Below, one piece after another: positions 51,124-59,653 of a stretch of DNA of 60,561 nucleotides; the first letter of the stretch is position 1, and each line of letters begins with the position of its first letter. A program made the translations under genes and the position numbers. This stretch comes from a virus: positions 1 to 60,561 of the IMG/VR virus record IMGVR_UViG_3300037488_001994; one strand, written 5' to 3'. Below the pieces are notes generated by a model that was not told the DNA's origin, did not search any database, and saw nothing but the letters and a program-made list of their open reading frames with translations.

Positions 51124-51270
51124 AATGTATCAATTTGTCTTCGAATATACAGAAAGGGAATTTAATACCCTAATATTCTAAAATGCACCTGATTAGTATA
51201 GATAATATCCCCTAACTTTCCGATAATTAAATTAGGGAGCGTTGTAAAACAACTAACTATTTGAAAACCA
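51124..51270. promoter_or_regulatory. Divergent late-gene control region
   Basis: These 147 bp separate the leftward terminase operon from the rightward capsid operon and are very AT-rich. CCCTAA occurs at 51168 and 51210 and its complement TTAGGG at 51232, giving possible binding sites. No clear TAnnTTTG promoter is seen, so a phage-specific late promoter may be used. Confidence 0.45.
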
Positions 51271-52272
51271 ATGGATAGCAACGAAGTACAAAACGAAATT
51301 TGGCCTGATGATATGGAGGCTACTGTTGCCGAAGAGCAAACGGCAGACAGTCCAACCATGATTCCTGGTGAAAATCAACCCGAAAATGTTGATAACCAAC
51401 CAGCAAAAGAGCCAATAGTAGAAACGCAAACGGAACCAGGTGAATCCATCATCCCTGACCAGCCGGAAACTGAAACAGAAACCGGCACAACAGAAAATCA
51501 AGAAGGAGAAACACAACCGGAAGGTAAAGAAGTCGTACCGGAAGTTACTGAATCCCCTATACCTGAGAAAGATGGAGAGTTGTTCACCGGCATTCGCACC
51601 GTTTTAGAATTGCCGGAAGATGCTACGCCCGAACAGGCGGTTACCTATGTTAAAGGACTTGTTGAGTATCGTGACAAGAACCGTAAAGCCAATCAGGAAT
51701 TATCTGCATTGTTAGTATCGGAGAAATCCTATGCCAATTTCACCAGGGAATTAATGTCCGGTGTTCCGCTGGTAGTTGCCCTGGCGCGTAATTTTGATAT
51801 GGACAGTCTTAAACCGGAGCCTGGGGATGAAGATTACTCCAAGTACAAGGATGCCGCAGACGCGCGAAAGGCTAAAGTGATCGAAGACAATAAAGCCATT
51901 CAGAAACTCCAGGAGAACAAGCAACAGACCGATACGATGCTGAGAACCTTCGCCACCGAGGAGAAATTGGATGAAAAAGGAGCCACGGAGTTTTTTACCA
52001 GCCTGGAGAATGATCTTGTCAATTTACAGGAAGGTGTAATAACCAAAGAATTTTTGGACCGGTATAAAAAAGGTCTTCGGTATGATGCCGATATCGCCAG
52101 CGCCAAAAATATTGCCACCATTGCCGCGAGAAACAAAAAGATTGTTGCCGAGAAGGTCAGCAATATTGCAGAACAGGAACCGCCGAGTTTACAACCAAGC
52201 GGTAATAAAATGGAACCGGTTGCCAAAGACCCGAATAATTGGGTTGAAGAAATAGTAGATAAATTTTCTTGA
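51271..52272 (+). CDS. Scaffold protein
   Basis: This 333-residue acidic protein lies immediately upstream of the major capsid gene, the usual place for a scaffold that directs procapsid assembly and then leaves. The first 110 residues are disordered and rich in E, T, P and Q (TETETGTTENQEGETQPEGK). The middle is helical (DARKAKVIEDNKAIQKLQEN). A C-terminal helix that would touch capsid protein ends WVEEIVDKFS. The role is inferred from position and composition. Confidence 0.75.
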   Translation: MDSNEVQNEIWPDDMEATVAEEQTADSPTMIPGENQPENVDNQPAKEPIVETQTEPGESIIPDQPETETETGTTENQEGETQPEGKEVVPEVTESPIPEKDGELFTGIRTVLELPEDATPEQAVTYVKGLVEYRDKNRKANQELSALLVSEKSYANFTRELMSGVPLVVALARNFDMDSLKPEPGDEDYSKYKDAADARKAKVIEDNKAIQKLQENKQQTDTMLRTFATEEKLDEKGATEFFTSLENDLVNLQEGVITKEFLDRYKKGLRYDADIASAKNIATIAARNKKIVAEKVSNIAEQEPPSLQPSGNKMEPVAKDPNNWVEEIVDKFS

Positions 52273-52304
52273 TAATTAAATACGAACATTAATTTTTATT
52301 CAAA

Positions 52305-53678
52305 ATGAGAACCATTAGTAAAGTAATGAGCCGGATAATGCTCCTCTCCATTGTGGCGGTAGGGGTACTTGCTCTTTTCGGTGTGGTAGCACCGGATGTT
52401 TTGGGCGCAACATTTATGTTCGCGGCCCCTGCTGGAGTGGTGCTGGAGGGTTCAACCCCAACAACCACGGTAGCCAATGCGAAGTCTTCGGACTTATTGC
52501 TAAACAAGATTAGTCAAAGCATCACAAAGATGAAACCGGCTTCTACCCCCCTTGACACCCTGTTAAGGACGGTTGTAAAGAATGTGCCGGCGAAATCGTG
52601 GCGCTACGACTACTATGCAGTTGACATGCGTGGAATTGAGGACACCATTAAAAATGCGTTTGATACTTCGGCTTCCGGCTCTTATGAGGGAAGTGGTGTT
52701 CATACGCTGAGTGTTTCCAATGTTCACATTTGGAGCCAGGATGATAACGGTATGTTACAGGGTGTTTTGGGATCAGATGGACAGGCTATTGTCTTCAATG
52801 TGATCGATAAGAACGCCGCTAACGGAACCATTTCTGTTCTTCCATTGAACGGTTTGGGTGTTGCAGTTAATGAACTTCCGGACCTTGATCCAGGCACGAA
52901 ACTAACCAGGATGGGTAATACCAAGAGTGAACTTGACGCGCAAACGGACCCATATTCGATTTTTCCGGATAAGGCATATAACTTCAATCAGATTCACATG
53001 GCCCAGGTAGAGGAGTCAGTCTATTTGGAGATGCACGAAAAAGAGGTTGCTTACGGAATGGCAGATTTTAAATATGCTTCCCTGTATGATATGCGCCGTG
53101 GTTGCGAACTTGACTCTTTATTTGGAGTCCGGAAGCAGTACACCGATCCTGGTGACCAGGAGGAAAAATATAACTCAGGTGGTATCACCAGGTATATTAC
53201 TCAGACCCTTACCTATACTTCCGGCGTAACCGCACAGGCCAAGTGGAAGCAGTATTGGAATAATTGGACCAAAACTATTTTTACCGATAACGCTGGTTCA
53301 GACACCCGATATTTCTTTGTTGGGAAAGACCTTTTGGAGAATATGGCCAATATTGATAGTTTCCAAAAGCAGATTGACGCTAAATCGGTTGAGGTTGTTC
53401 ATGGTATCAACTTCTCGAAAATCGAAACACCTTTTGGTATTCTCTTAATCAAACTGCATAACTTGTTCGCACCGGCCGGCTGGGGAGCAAAAGGTTTGAT
53501 CCTTGACATTGCCAACCTGGAGAAATTCACCTTTAAGCCGATGGCAACCGAGAAATTGGACCTTCGTTCTTCGGGTATCCGGAATGCCAACGCATTCAAA
53601 ATTGACGAGGCTTTTGGTGTAGCACTTCGTTACCCACAGACTCACGCCATTGTTGATATGGTTGAACATTCAGCATAA
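52305..53678 (+). CDS. Major capsid protein
   Basis: This 457-residue protein follows the scaffold and precedes connectors, so it should be the HK97-fold major capsid protein. The body has the expected alpha/beta mix (LLNKISQSITKMKPASTPLD; VHGINFSKIETPFGILLIKL; WGAKGLILDIANLEKFTFKP). It starts with a hydrophobic segment (IMLLSIVAVGVLALFGVVAP) like a signal or membrane anchor, unusual for a capsid protein; it may be a delta-domain cleaved during maturation. A strong terminator follows. Confidence 0.85.
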   Translation: MRTISKVMSRIMLLSIVAVGVLALFGVVAPDVLGATFMFAAPAGVVLEGSTPTTTVANAKSSDLLLNKISQSITKMKPASTPLDTLLRTVVKNVPAKSWRYDYYAVDMRGIEDTIKNAFDTSASGSYEGSGVHTLSVSNVHIWSQDDNGMLQGVLGSDGQAIVFNVIDKNAANGTISVLPLNGLGVAVNELPDLDPGTKLTRMGNTKSELDAQTDPYSIFPDKAYNFNQIHMAQVEESVYLEMHEKEVAYGMADFKYASLYDMRRGCELDSLFGVRKQYTDPGDQEEKYNSGGITRYITQTLTYTSGVTAQAKWKQYWNNWTKTIFTDNAGSDTRYFFVGKDLLENMANIDSFQKQIDAKSVEVVHGINFSKIETPFGILLIKLHNLFAPAGWGAKGLILDIANLEKFTFKPMATEKLDLRSSGIRNANAFKIDEAFGVALRYPQTHAIVDMVEHSA

Positions 53679-53697
53679 ACATTAACTGAAAGAGTAA

Positions 53698-53725
53698 GTA
53701 ACCGGTTTCGGCCGGTTACTTTCTT
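53698..53725 (+). terminator. Terminator after major capsid gene
   Basis: GTAACCGG (53698-53705) pairs with CCGGTTAC (53712-53719) around a 6-nt loop, followed by TTTCTT. It would make capsid mRNA more abundant than the downstream connector mRNA. Confidence 0.7.
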
Positions 53726-53752
53726 AATCAGTATAACAAGGGAGAAATCATT

Positions 53753-54262
53753 ATGGTAACTAAAACTTATAAACTGCTTTTTGGGCAGACATTTTTAAGC
53801 CTTATTGGTGATGTTAATGAGAAATCCATCATCATTGAATTTTCCGGCGGAAAACAAACACCGCCAAGGCCAGGTCGATTCATGACAAACAAACCTTCGA
53901 TTCAGAAGTATGTTGAAAGCCATCCATGGTATGGTAAGCGTTTCATTCTTGAAACTGAGGTTGGCATGCACGAATTACCTTCGAAAGTTCTCAACCATGT
54001 GGAAGGAGCAACACCCACAACGAAAAATCTTTTCCAATCTTCCGTACCGATGCCGGAACCGCCGGACACGCCTGACACCGCCGAAGACGCTCACGATCTT
54101 CCATTAAAGGGTCGTTCAGTTGAGGAAGTCTATTCCGGTCGTACCGCCAAGGATTGGATGATTGCGAATGTTGAAGGAGTAACGGCAGGCGAATTAAAGA
54201 ACAATGAACAGATTCGTGCCATTGCTGAACAACACAAGTTGGAGTTTCCTAACTGGAAATAA
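53753..54262 (+). CDS. Head/connector-region protein, unknown
   Basis: This 169-residue protein follows the capsid gene. Its N-terminal part is beta-rich (FLSLIGDVNEKSIIIEFSGG) and its C-terminus is a helical domain (AKDWMIANVEGVTAGELKNN) after a Pro/Asp-rich linker. A head-decoration or connector role is possible by position. No family is recognised. Confidence 0.6.
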   Translation: MVTKTYKLLFGQTFLSLIGDVNEKSIIIEFSGGKQTPPRPGRFMTNKPSIQKYVESHPWYGKRFILETEVGMHELPSKVLNHVEGATPTTKNLFQSSVPMPEPPDTPDTAEDAHDLPLKGRSVEEVYSGRTAKDWMIANVEGVTAGELKNNEQIRAIAEQHKLEFPNWK

Positions 54263-54270
54263 TTCACGCC

Positions 54271-54894
54271 ATGATGGACAGGGATAGGATTAAGGGTAGG
54301 GTAAAGATCAAGTTGGAGGAAATGTCAGAGGCTTCCGGTCAGATTGTCGAAAACCCGATGATTGACGAAATCCTTGATGAAACCGCTGATGAATTGCAAC
54401 TATTGGTACCCAGGTATCTTTTAGTGGCAGACACCGACAGTTACAATGACGAGGACGCCGAGCATGTTGTTAATGCAGACGGTTCCGGATATGTTGTCCT
54501 TCCTGACACCTTTCTCAGACTTTCCTATTTCAAAATGGAGGAGTGGATAAAGCCGGTTTTCGATGCAATAAGCGAAAACCATCCGGCTTATGTAAACCAG
54601 CACAACCCTTTTACACGCGGTAAACCTGCAAAGCCTATTTGTGTTATCCGGTATGACGCTGAGTTATCCAAGTATATACTTGAATATTTCTCCGTAACTG
54701 CCGGAAGCACACATACGGTTGAAAAAGCGGCCTTTATTTTAAAGAAGACTGCCGAGGAACTGCAAGATGATTTAATCGATCCTTTGACCTGGCTGGTGGC
54801 CGCAAAGGTACTTCAAATATATTCCACCGATGAAAAGGGGGAACAAAAGTGCAGGGATCGCGTTGCCGATTGGATTAAACTTCATACCCTATAA
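54271..54894 (+). CDS. Putative head-tail connector (adaptor)
   Basis: This 207-residue protein begins with a helical segment (DRIKGRVKIKLEEMSEASGQ; MIDEILDETADELQLLVPRY) like phage adaptor proteins that bind the portal, followed by a beta-rich insertion and a C-terminal helix (DDLIDPLTWLVAAKVLQIYS). Size, order and helix pattern fit, but this is not certain. Confidence 0.6.
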   Translation: MMDRDRIKGRVKIKLEEMSEASGQIVENPMIDEILDETADELQLLVPRYLLVADTDSYNDEDAEHVVNADGSGYVVLPDTFLRLSYFKMEEWIKPVFDAISENHPAYVNQHNPFTRGKPAKPICVIRYDAELSKYILEYFSVTAGSTHTVEKAAFILKKTAEELQDDLIDPLTWLVAAKVLQIYSTDEKGEQKCRDRVADWIKLHTL

Positions 54895-54896
54895 CC

Positions 54897-55247
54897 ATGC
54901 CAGGCAATATATATAGAGGGGGAACAAAAAAGTATGGGATTGCCCTGTACGATGAAACCGATACTCAATTCAGTTGTGAGGATGTTTACAATATTGAGGT
55001 ACGGTTGATTCACCAAACTACCAAAGCGATTTACGAGAAGTATTCGATGTTGGTACAGGCTGGATGGGTCCATGTGGAAGTTGTTGACGAAGAATTGATT
55101 ATTCCAATCAATGCCGCGATAACAACCCTAATGGATACCGGAATGTTAGAAATTGAGGTCACAGTCTATCAGACAGACACCGATTTCACTAACAGTAAAA
55201 GCATTGAGCGTTCAAAGGCTACTTTAGCGTATGTAAAAGATATTTAG
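54897..55247 (+). CDS. Tail/connector-region protein, unknown
   Basis: This 116-residue protein is mainly beta-strand (FSCEDVYNIEVRLIHQTTKA; GMLEIEVTVYQTDTDF). It starts 2 bp after the adaptor gene and precedes another beta-rich gene. It could be a tail tube or connector component. No motif is diagnostic. Confidence 0.55.
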   Translation: MPGNIYRGGTKKYGIALYDETDTQFSCEDVYNIEVRLIHQTTKAIYEKYSMLVQAGWVHVEVVDEELIIPINAAITTLMDTGMLEIEVTVYQTDTDFTNSKSIERSKATLAYVKDI

Positions 55248-55249
55248 CC

Positions 55250-55627
55250 ATGCCATTTGTAGAAATTATCAGCGTATCTGAGGACAATTTTCCAAGAATC
55301 CGCGTAATCGACAAAGGTAGCGGAATTGGAAGGATACAGATTTTCGGTATCCAGCAGGGCAATGGCATTACGATTGATATTATTGAGAACCTTGTTGGGT
55401 TAATGTATCGGGCCGGTGAGGAGGACTTAATAACCGGACCTACCAGGATAACCTATTCAACGGCATTCCCCCCAGGAACACTATTTATTTTGGATTGGGA
55501 GGTAACGGCTCTTTCCGATGGAGCGATTATTGGAGGAACAGTTGACAATACGACAGACCTGGATGGGTTTGATGTTGATGTTAATGAGCCGGCGCATATC
55601 ACTTACAAGGCATTAATAAAAGTATAA
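55250..55627 (+). CDS. Tail/connector-region beta protein, unknown
   Basis: This 125-residue protein is beta-rich with Gly turns (RIRVIDKGSGIGRIQIFGIQ; DWEVTALSDGAIIGGTVDNT), like an immunoglobulin-like or small virion domain. It lies 2 bp after the previous gene and 3 bp before the first signal-peptide gene. Unknown family. Confidence 0.55.
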   Translation: MPFVEIISVSEDNFPRIRVIDKGSGIGRIQIFGIQQGNGITIDIIENLVGLMYRAGEEDLITGPTRITYSTAFPPGTLFILDWEVTALSDGAIIGGTVDNTTDLDGFDVDVNEPAHITYKALIKV

Positions 55628-55630
55628 ACC

Positions 55631-56089
55631 ATGAAAAAGATTATCACCCTAATCCTTCTTTCGCTTATGATCTCCGCCGGAGCCATGGCCCAGGTAAGGA
55701 GAAATACAATCCGATTGGAGAAAGTTGAGGGGGATACCGTTCAAATAAATAAGTGGTTGTATTGGTTTTCTCAGGTAAGCGGTCTGACAAAGGTTTATAA
55801 GGATAGCGTTCATTATGTTCAATACGCCAGCGATAGTGTAAGATTCAAGGCTATTGGTAGCAATACATGGTCAAATTGGATGGTGACGAGTAAGCCACAA
55901 ATATTCACCAAGGTTATCGCCACCGATGGGGAAAATAACATAACCGTAAGTTTCGGCCTTAGATCGACTTCGGAGGTATATTTTAATGGAACATTGATAC
56001 CAGCCATTCGATGGACCGGCGTGGGAACAACGACATTAGCATTATTATTGGAAACAAAAATTTATGATCGCGTAACAGTTAAAAAGTAA
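55631..56089 (+). CDS. Fibre-type protein with Sec signal peptide
   Basis: This 152-residue protein begins with a clear Sec signal peptide (MKKIITLILLSLMISAGAMA then Q), the cleavage context seen in Bacteroidota. The mature part is beta-rich and ends with the fibre-type module YFNGTLIPAIRW...YDRVTVKK, also found in tail-fibre proteins. Export from the infected cell would be odd for a virion part. It could be displayed or secreted, or the helix could be an anchor in the virion. Confidence 0.6.
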   Translation: MKKIITLILLSLMISAGAMAQVRRNTIRLEKVEGDTVQINKWLYWFSQVSGLTKVYKDSVHYVQYASDSVRFKAIGSNTWSNWMVTSKPQIFTKVIATDGENNITVSFGLRSTSEVYFNGTLIPAIRWTGVGTTTLALLLETKIYDRVTVKK

Positions 56090-56093
56090 AGCC

Positions 56094-56630
56094 ATGAAAA
56101 AAGTATTCTTAATCTGCATGCTGGCTCTATTCTCCATAATCAGTTATTCTCAGGTTGCTCCTGGGGGAGTTATGAGAATATCCGACCGAACAACCGTATT
56201 TGGCCACAGTTTGCCTGCCGGTGTTATGATTTTTGCCGTTGCTGACAGTACCGTTTGGATCACCAAAAAGGCATGTATCAGTAGTCTTACTGTAAATACC
56301 GCTTTAGCAGCCGACAAAGTGATGTTGATTGTGTCAGGTGCCGAGAAAACGGCTGGAGCCATGTTTAGCCAATCGTTTGAGGCTGGCGCTCCGGACGCGG
56401 AGGATAAATCATTCACATTAAGCCATAATCCGATTGATACGACTTCAATAACTGTATCCTTAAATAGTCAGGTATTGAAACGCACAACGGATTTTTGGTG
56501 CCGGACCGTAAATGACAGTACAATAACCATCCATATACCTTGTTATCAATATGATAAGGTTACTGTTTGGTATATGACAACCTACGGCGAGGCAGTTACA
56601 CTTTGGGGTTATGCTCCTGTTGTTGAATAA
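56094..56630 (+). CDS. Fibre-type protein with Sec signal peptide, paralogue
   Basis: This 178-residue protein starts with a signal peptide (MKKVFLICMLALFSIISYS then Q). The segment MRISDRTTVFGHSLPAGVMI is paralogous to the next protein's YLYRVTDSTTQFGRTISAGG. Its C-terminus is a fibre-type module (VSLNSQVLKRTTDFWC; YDKVTVWYMT) like the one in the preceding gene. It therefore shares parts with both neighbours. Function is unknown. Confidence 0.6.
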   Translation: MKKVFLICMLALFSIISYSQVAPGGVMRISDRTTVFGHSLPAGVMIFAVADSTVWITKKACISSLTVNTALAADKVMLIVSGAEKTAGAMFSQSFEAGAPDAEDKSFTLSHNPIDTTSITVSLNSQVLKRTTDFWCRTVNDSTITIHIPCYQYDKVTVWYMTTYGEAVTLWGYAPVVE

Positions 56631-56641
56631 AGCACAATACA

Positions 56642-59600
56642 ATGAAAAGATATCTGATAATCTTAGGATTGTTGTTGTCTTTGAGTGGGTTTTCGCAAAT
56701 ATCACCGGCTTATCTTTATCGCGTAACTGACTCAACAACACAATTTGGCAGAACCATATCCGCCGGCGGTTTGATACTTGATATTCAGACCGGAAAGACT
56801 TATCGGATATTACAAAAGCAACTCAGTTCGAAAAAACTTGCTCTTCTAACGAAGAATGTTGATTATGTGGAATTGCTCACCGGATCAAATGTGAGTGCGG
56901 AAACCGGCGCTGGTGGCGCATGGCTCAAACTACTCAATTCCGATGGATCGAAGGATAGCGTTATGCTATATGCTGGCAGTAATATGACCATCATGCAACT
57001 TGACGCCAATAATATTGTTTTCAATTCCACCGGAACGGCCGGAGCGTCTTCGATTTTTGCCGCGGATACAACCGGAGGGGCATTGTTTATCCATAATGGT
57101 TCAGATGGCTCAAATGATACCATTTATCTTAGGCAGAATGGTAATGTCACTATCAGTTATTTGAATGATTCTGTTATCAATTTTGAGGCCCTTGTTTATA
57201 CCTATGACCTTTCGGTGGTGGATCATACCGGAGATATTTGGATAAAGAATTACGCGGCACCGGAGGAAAGAGATAGTATCAATATTATTGGTGGTGGAAC
57301 AACAACCGTTACCATGACTTCGGAGCATGCCTTAACAATATCATCTACCGGTGGCGGTGCAACCTATACCGTATCGGCAGAGGCCGGAACCGGTGGTGCA
57401 TATATGAAAATCCTGGGGTCCGATGGATCAAAGGATAGTGTAAAGTTGGCTGATGGTACCAATACGACAGTAACCATGACAGATGCCAACACGATAACCT
57501 TTTCTTCGCTTGATACCGGTGCCACTTATTCAATGTCGGCAGAAACCGGTACCGGAGGATCATTTATAAAGATATTGGGTTCAGATGGGTCCAAGGATAG
57601 CGTAAAGTTGATCGAAGGAACAAACATGTCTATTACCAGGACCGATGCCAATAGTATCACATTTGATGCCAGCGGTGGAGCCGGAGCAACCTATACCATG
57701 TCGGCAGAAACAGGAGTTGGGGGTTCATATATAAAAATTCTCGGTTCAGATGGTTCAAAGGATTCAGTTTTGCTCGCCAATGGAACTAAGATCGCAATTA
57801 CCAGGACCGATGCCAATACAATTACAGTAAATGGATCGACAGATATTGAGGTAATGACAAAAGAGCCGACAGGATTTCCTGACAGGACTCTTTCCCATAT
57901 CGCATTTACGAACCACGACAGAGAGTTTAAAATATCAGGGGATTTCCTTACTTACTACCAGGGTACCAGGAGGGTCGAAGAAACAGATTCATTGACTATT
58001 ACCGATGTTAGCGGATTGCACTATTTATATTTCAATTCATCCGATGTGCTGGTAGAATTAGTAAATAGTTTTCCTGGATTTGACCAGGTATTAACGGCTT
58101 TTATTTATTGGAACGCAACTACTCAGCGCGGATTACTTTTCGATGAACGGCATGGGATGGTTATGGATTGGAGAACGCATGAAATATTTCATGAGGGTAT
58201 TGGCCCCAGGTATGTTTCCGGATTTGGAGCAACATTTGGTAACACCACTTTTTCAATAGACGGAGGCGAATGGTATGATGATGATTTAGAGCATATTACT
58301 ACCACGAAAACGACTAATACCGTAATTTGGAAGGATGGTTCAGCGATTGTAAAATGGGATACTCTTCAAACCACATATTATAAGCGGTCCGGTAATAATT
58401 TGCAGTATAACACCGGAACAACCCTAAGTACATGCAATGCCACTAATCAGTATGTTGCTTATTGGGTTTTTGCCACAAACGACAGTTTAATGCCAATCGC
58501 TACTTTGATTGGTCAACGAGTAGATAACACATTGAATAATGCAAGAACCAATAACACATTTGCATCAGTATCCGTTGGAACATTGCCTTTTATGGAAATG
58601 AAGATACTGTACCGTGTGATTATGAAAAATGAGAATGTTCCGATTCAATCGGATGTTTTGGACCTGAGAACAGGAGGATCGATTTCCGGAACAACCTATG
58701 TTCAAACAACTCACGGTGGGTTAAGTGGATTAACCGCTGATGACCATTTACAATATCTTCTCCGCATTGATTTCGGTGATTCAATTCAGCCAACAAGAGA
58801 TAGTTTGGCAACTGCTTATAATAGAACATACGGTATTTCTTCCGAAACCGGAACCGGTGGGTCGTGGCTTAAACTCCTATCTTCAACAGGAATAAAAGAT
58901 AGCGTTAAGTTTGCCGCTGGAACAAATATGACCTCTATTGTCCGGACCGATGCAAACACAATAACCTTCAATGCCGCCGCTGGTGGCGCTACCTATGGCA
59001 TATCCGCGGAAACCGGTACCGGTGGATCGTGGATGAAGATTCTCGGCTCGGACGGATCGAAAGATTCTGTTAAACTTGCCGAAGGAACGAATATGACGAT
59101 CACCAGGACTGACGCAAATACGATCACCTTTACGGCCGCTGGAGGCGGAGTTACTTACGGCATATCTGCCCAAACAGGAACCGGAGGAGCGTTTATTAAG
59201 TTGCTCGGATCGGATGCCTCAAAAGACTCTATAAAACTTGTTGCCGGTACGAATATCACAAGTATTATCCGGACCAATGATTCTATAATTACGATCAACG
59301 CGGACACCCAGGGCGCGGTTGGCCTGGTGGATGATATCAATTTTGAATTTGCGGATATTGTTTATGGTGTTTCACAGACCTATACCCTGGATATCAAAGC
59401 AAGTTATGGGTACACGATAACCTCAGCAGTATTAGAAACGGATACCGGAACATTAACCGGCATTGCAGTAAAAATAAATACTACCGCGGTAACAAGTCTT
59501 TCCAGCGTTACCGCTGATAGTGGAGCAGATGAAACAAACGCCACCGGTGCCAATACGGTTGTTGCCGGTGATCGGGTTTACATTATTACGGCGATCACCT

Positions 59601-59653
59601 ATACCGGTGCGCCAACGGTTTTGCGAGGGAAACTGAAAATAACTCGGACATAA
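56642..59653 (+). CDS. Large repeat-containing fibre-type protein with signal peptide
   Basis: This 1003-residue protein starts with a signal peptide (MKRYLIILGLLLSLSGFS then Q) and the module shared with the preceding gene. It has about seven good copies of a 50-residue repeat (SAETGTGGSxIKILGSDGSK, DSVKLxEGTN, TRTDANTITF), in blocks at about 56890-57835 and 58832-59310. A unique middle part (VMTKEPTGFPDRTLSHIAFT) carries the fibre motif HGGLSGLTADDHLQYLL. It should form a trimeric fibre or spike with host-binding surfaces. The stop and the next ATG overlap (TAATG). Confidence 0.75.
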   Translation: MKRYLIILGLLLSLSGFSQISPAYLYRVTDSTTQFGRTISAGGLILDIQTGKTYRILQKQLSSKKLALLTKNVDYVELLTGSNVSAETGAGGAWLKLLNSDGSKDSVMLYAGSNMTIMQLDANNIVFNSTGTAGASSIFAADTTGGALFIHNGSDGSNDTIYLRQNGNVTISYLNDSVINFEALVYTYDLSVVDHTGDIWIKNYAAPEERDSINIIGGGTTTVTMTSEHALTISSTGGGATYTVSAEAGTGGAYMKILGSDGSKDSVKLADGTNTTVTMTDANTITFSSLDTGATYSMSAETGTGGSFIKILGSDGSKDSVKLIEGTNMSITRTDANSITFDASGGAGATYTMSAETGVGGSYIKILGSDGSKDSVLLANGTKIAITRTDANTITVNGSTDIEVMTKEPTGFPDRTLSHIAFTNHDREFKISGDFLTYYQGTRRVEETDSLTITDVSGLHYLYFNSSDVLVELVNSFPGFDQVLTAFIYWNATTQRGLLFDERHGMVMDWRTHEIFHEGIGPRYVSGFGATFGNTTFSIDGGEWYDDDLEHITTTKTTNTVIWKDGSAIVKWDTLQTTYYKRSGNNLQYNTGTTLSTCNATNQYVAYWVFATNDSLMPIATLIGQRVDNTLNNARTNNTFASVSVGTLPFMEMKILYRVIMKNENVPIQSDVLDLRTGGSISGTTYVQTTHGGLSGLTADDHLQYLLRIDFGDSIQPTRDSLATAYNRTYGISSETGTGGSWLKLLSSTGIKDSVKFAAGTNMTSIVRTDANTITFNAAAGGATYGISAETGTGGSWMKILGSDGSKDSVKLAEGTNMTITRTDANTITFTAAGGGVTYGISAQTGTGGAFIKLLGSDASKDSIKLVAGTNITSIIRTNDSIITINADTQGAVGLVDDINFEFADIVYGVSQTYTLDIKASYGYTITSAVLETDTGTLTGIAVKINTTAVTSLSSVTADSGADETNATGANTVVAGDRVYIITAITYTGAPTVLRGKLKITRT
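56887..59310 (+). repeat. Degenerate 150-bp coding repeats of the fibre gene
   Basis: Two blocks of in-frame repeats of roughly 150-160 bp encode SAETGTGG...LGSDGSKDSV...TDANTITF. The first block (about 56887-57835) has four good copies and two degenerate ones, and the second (58832-59310) has three. High similarity between copies would allow recombination and length variation of the fibre. Confidence 0.7.
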
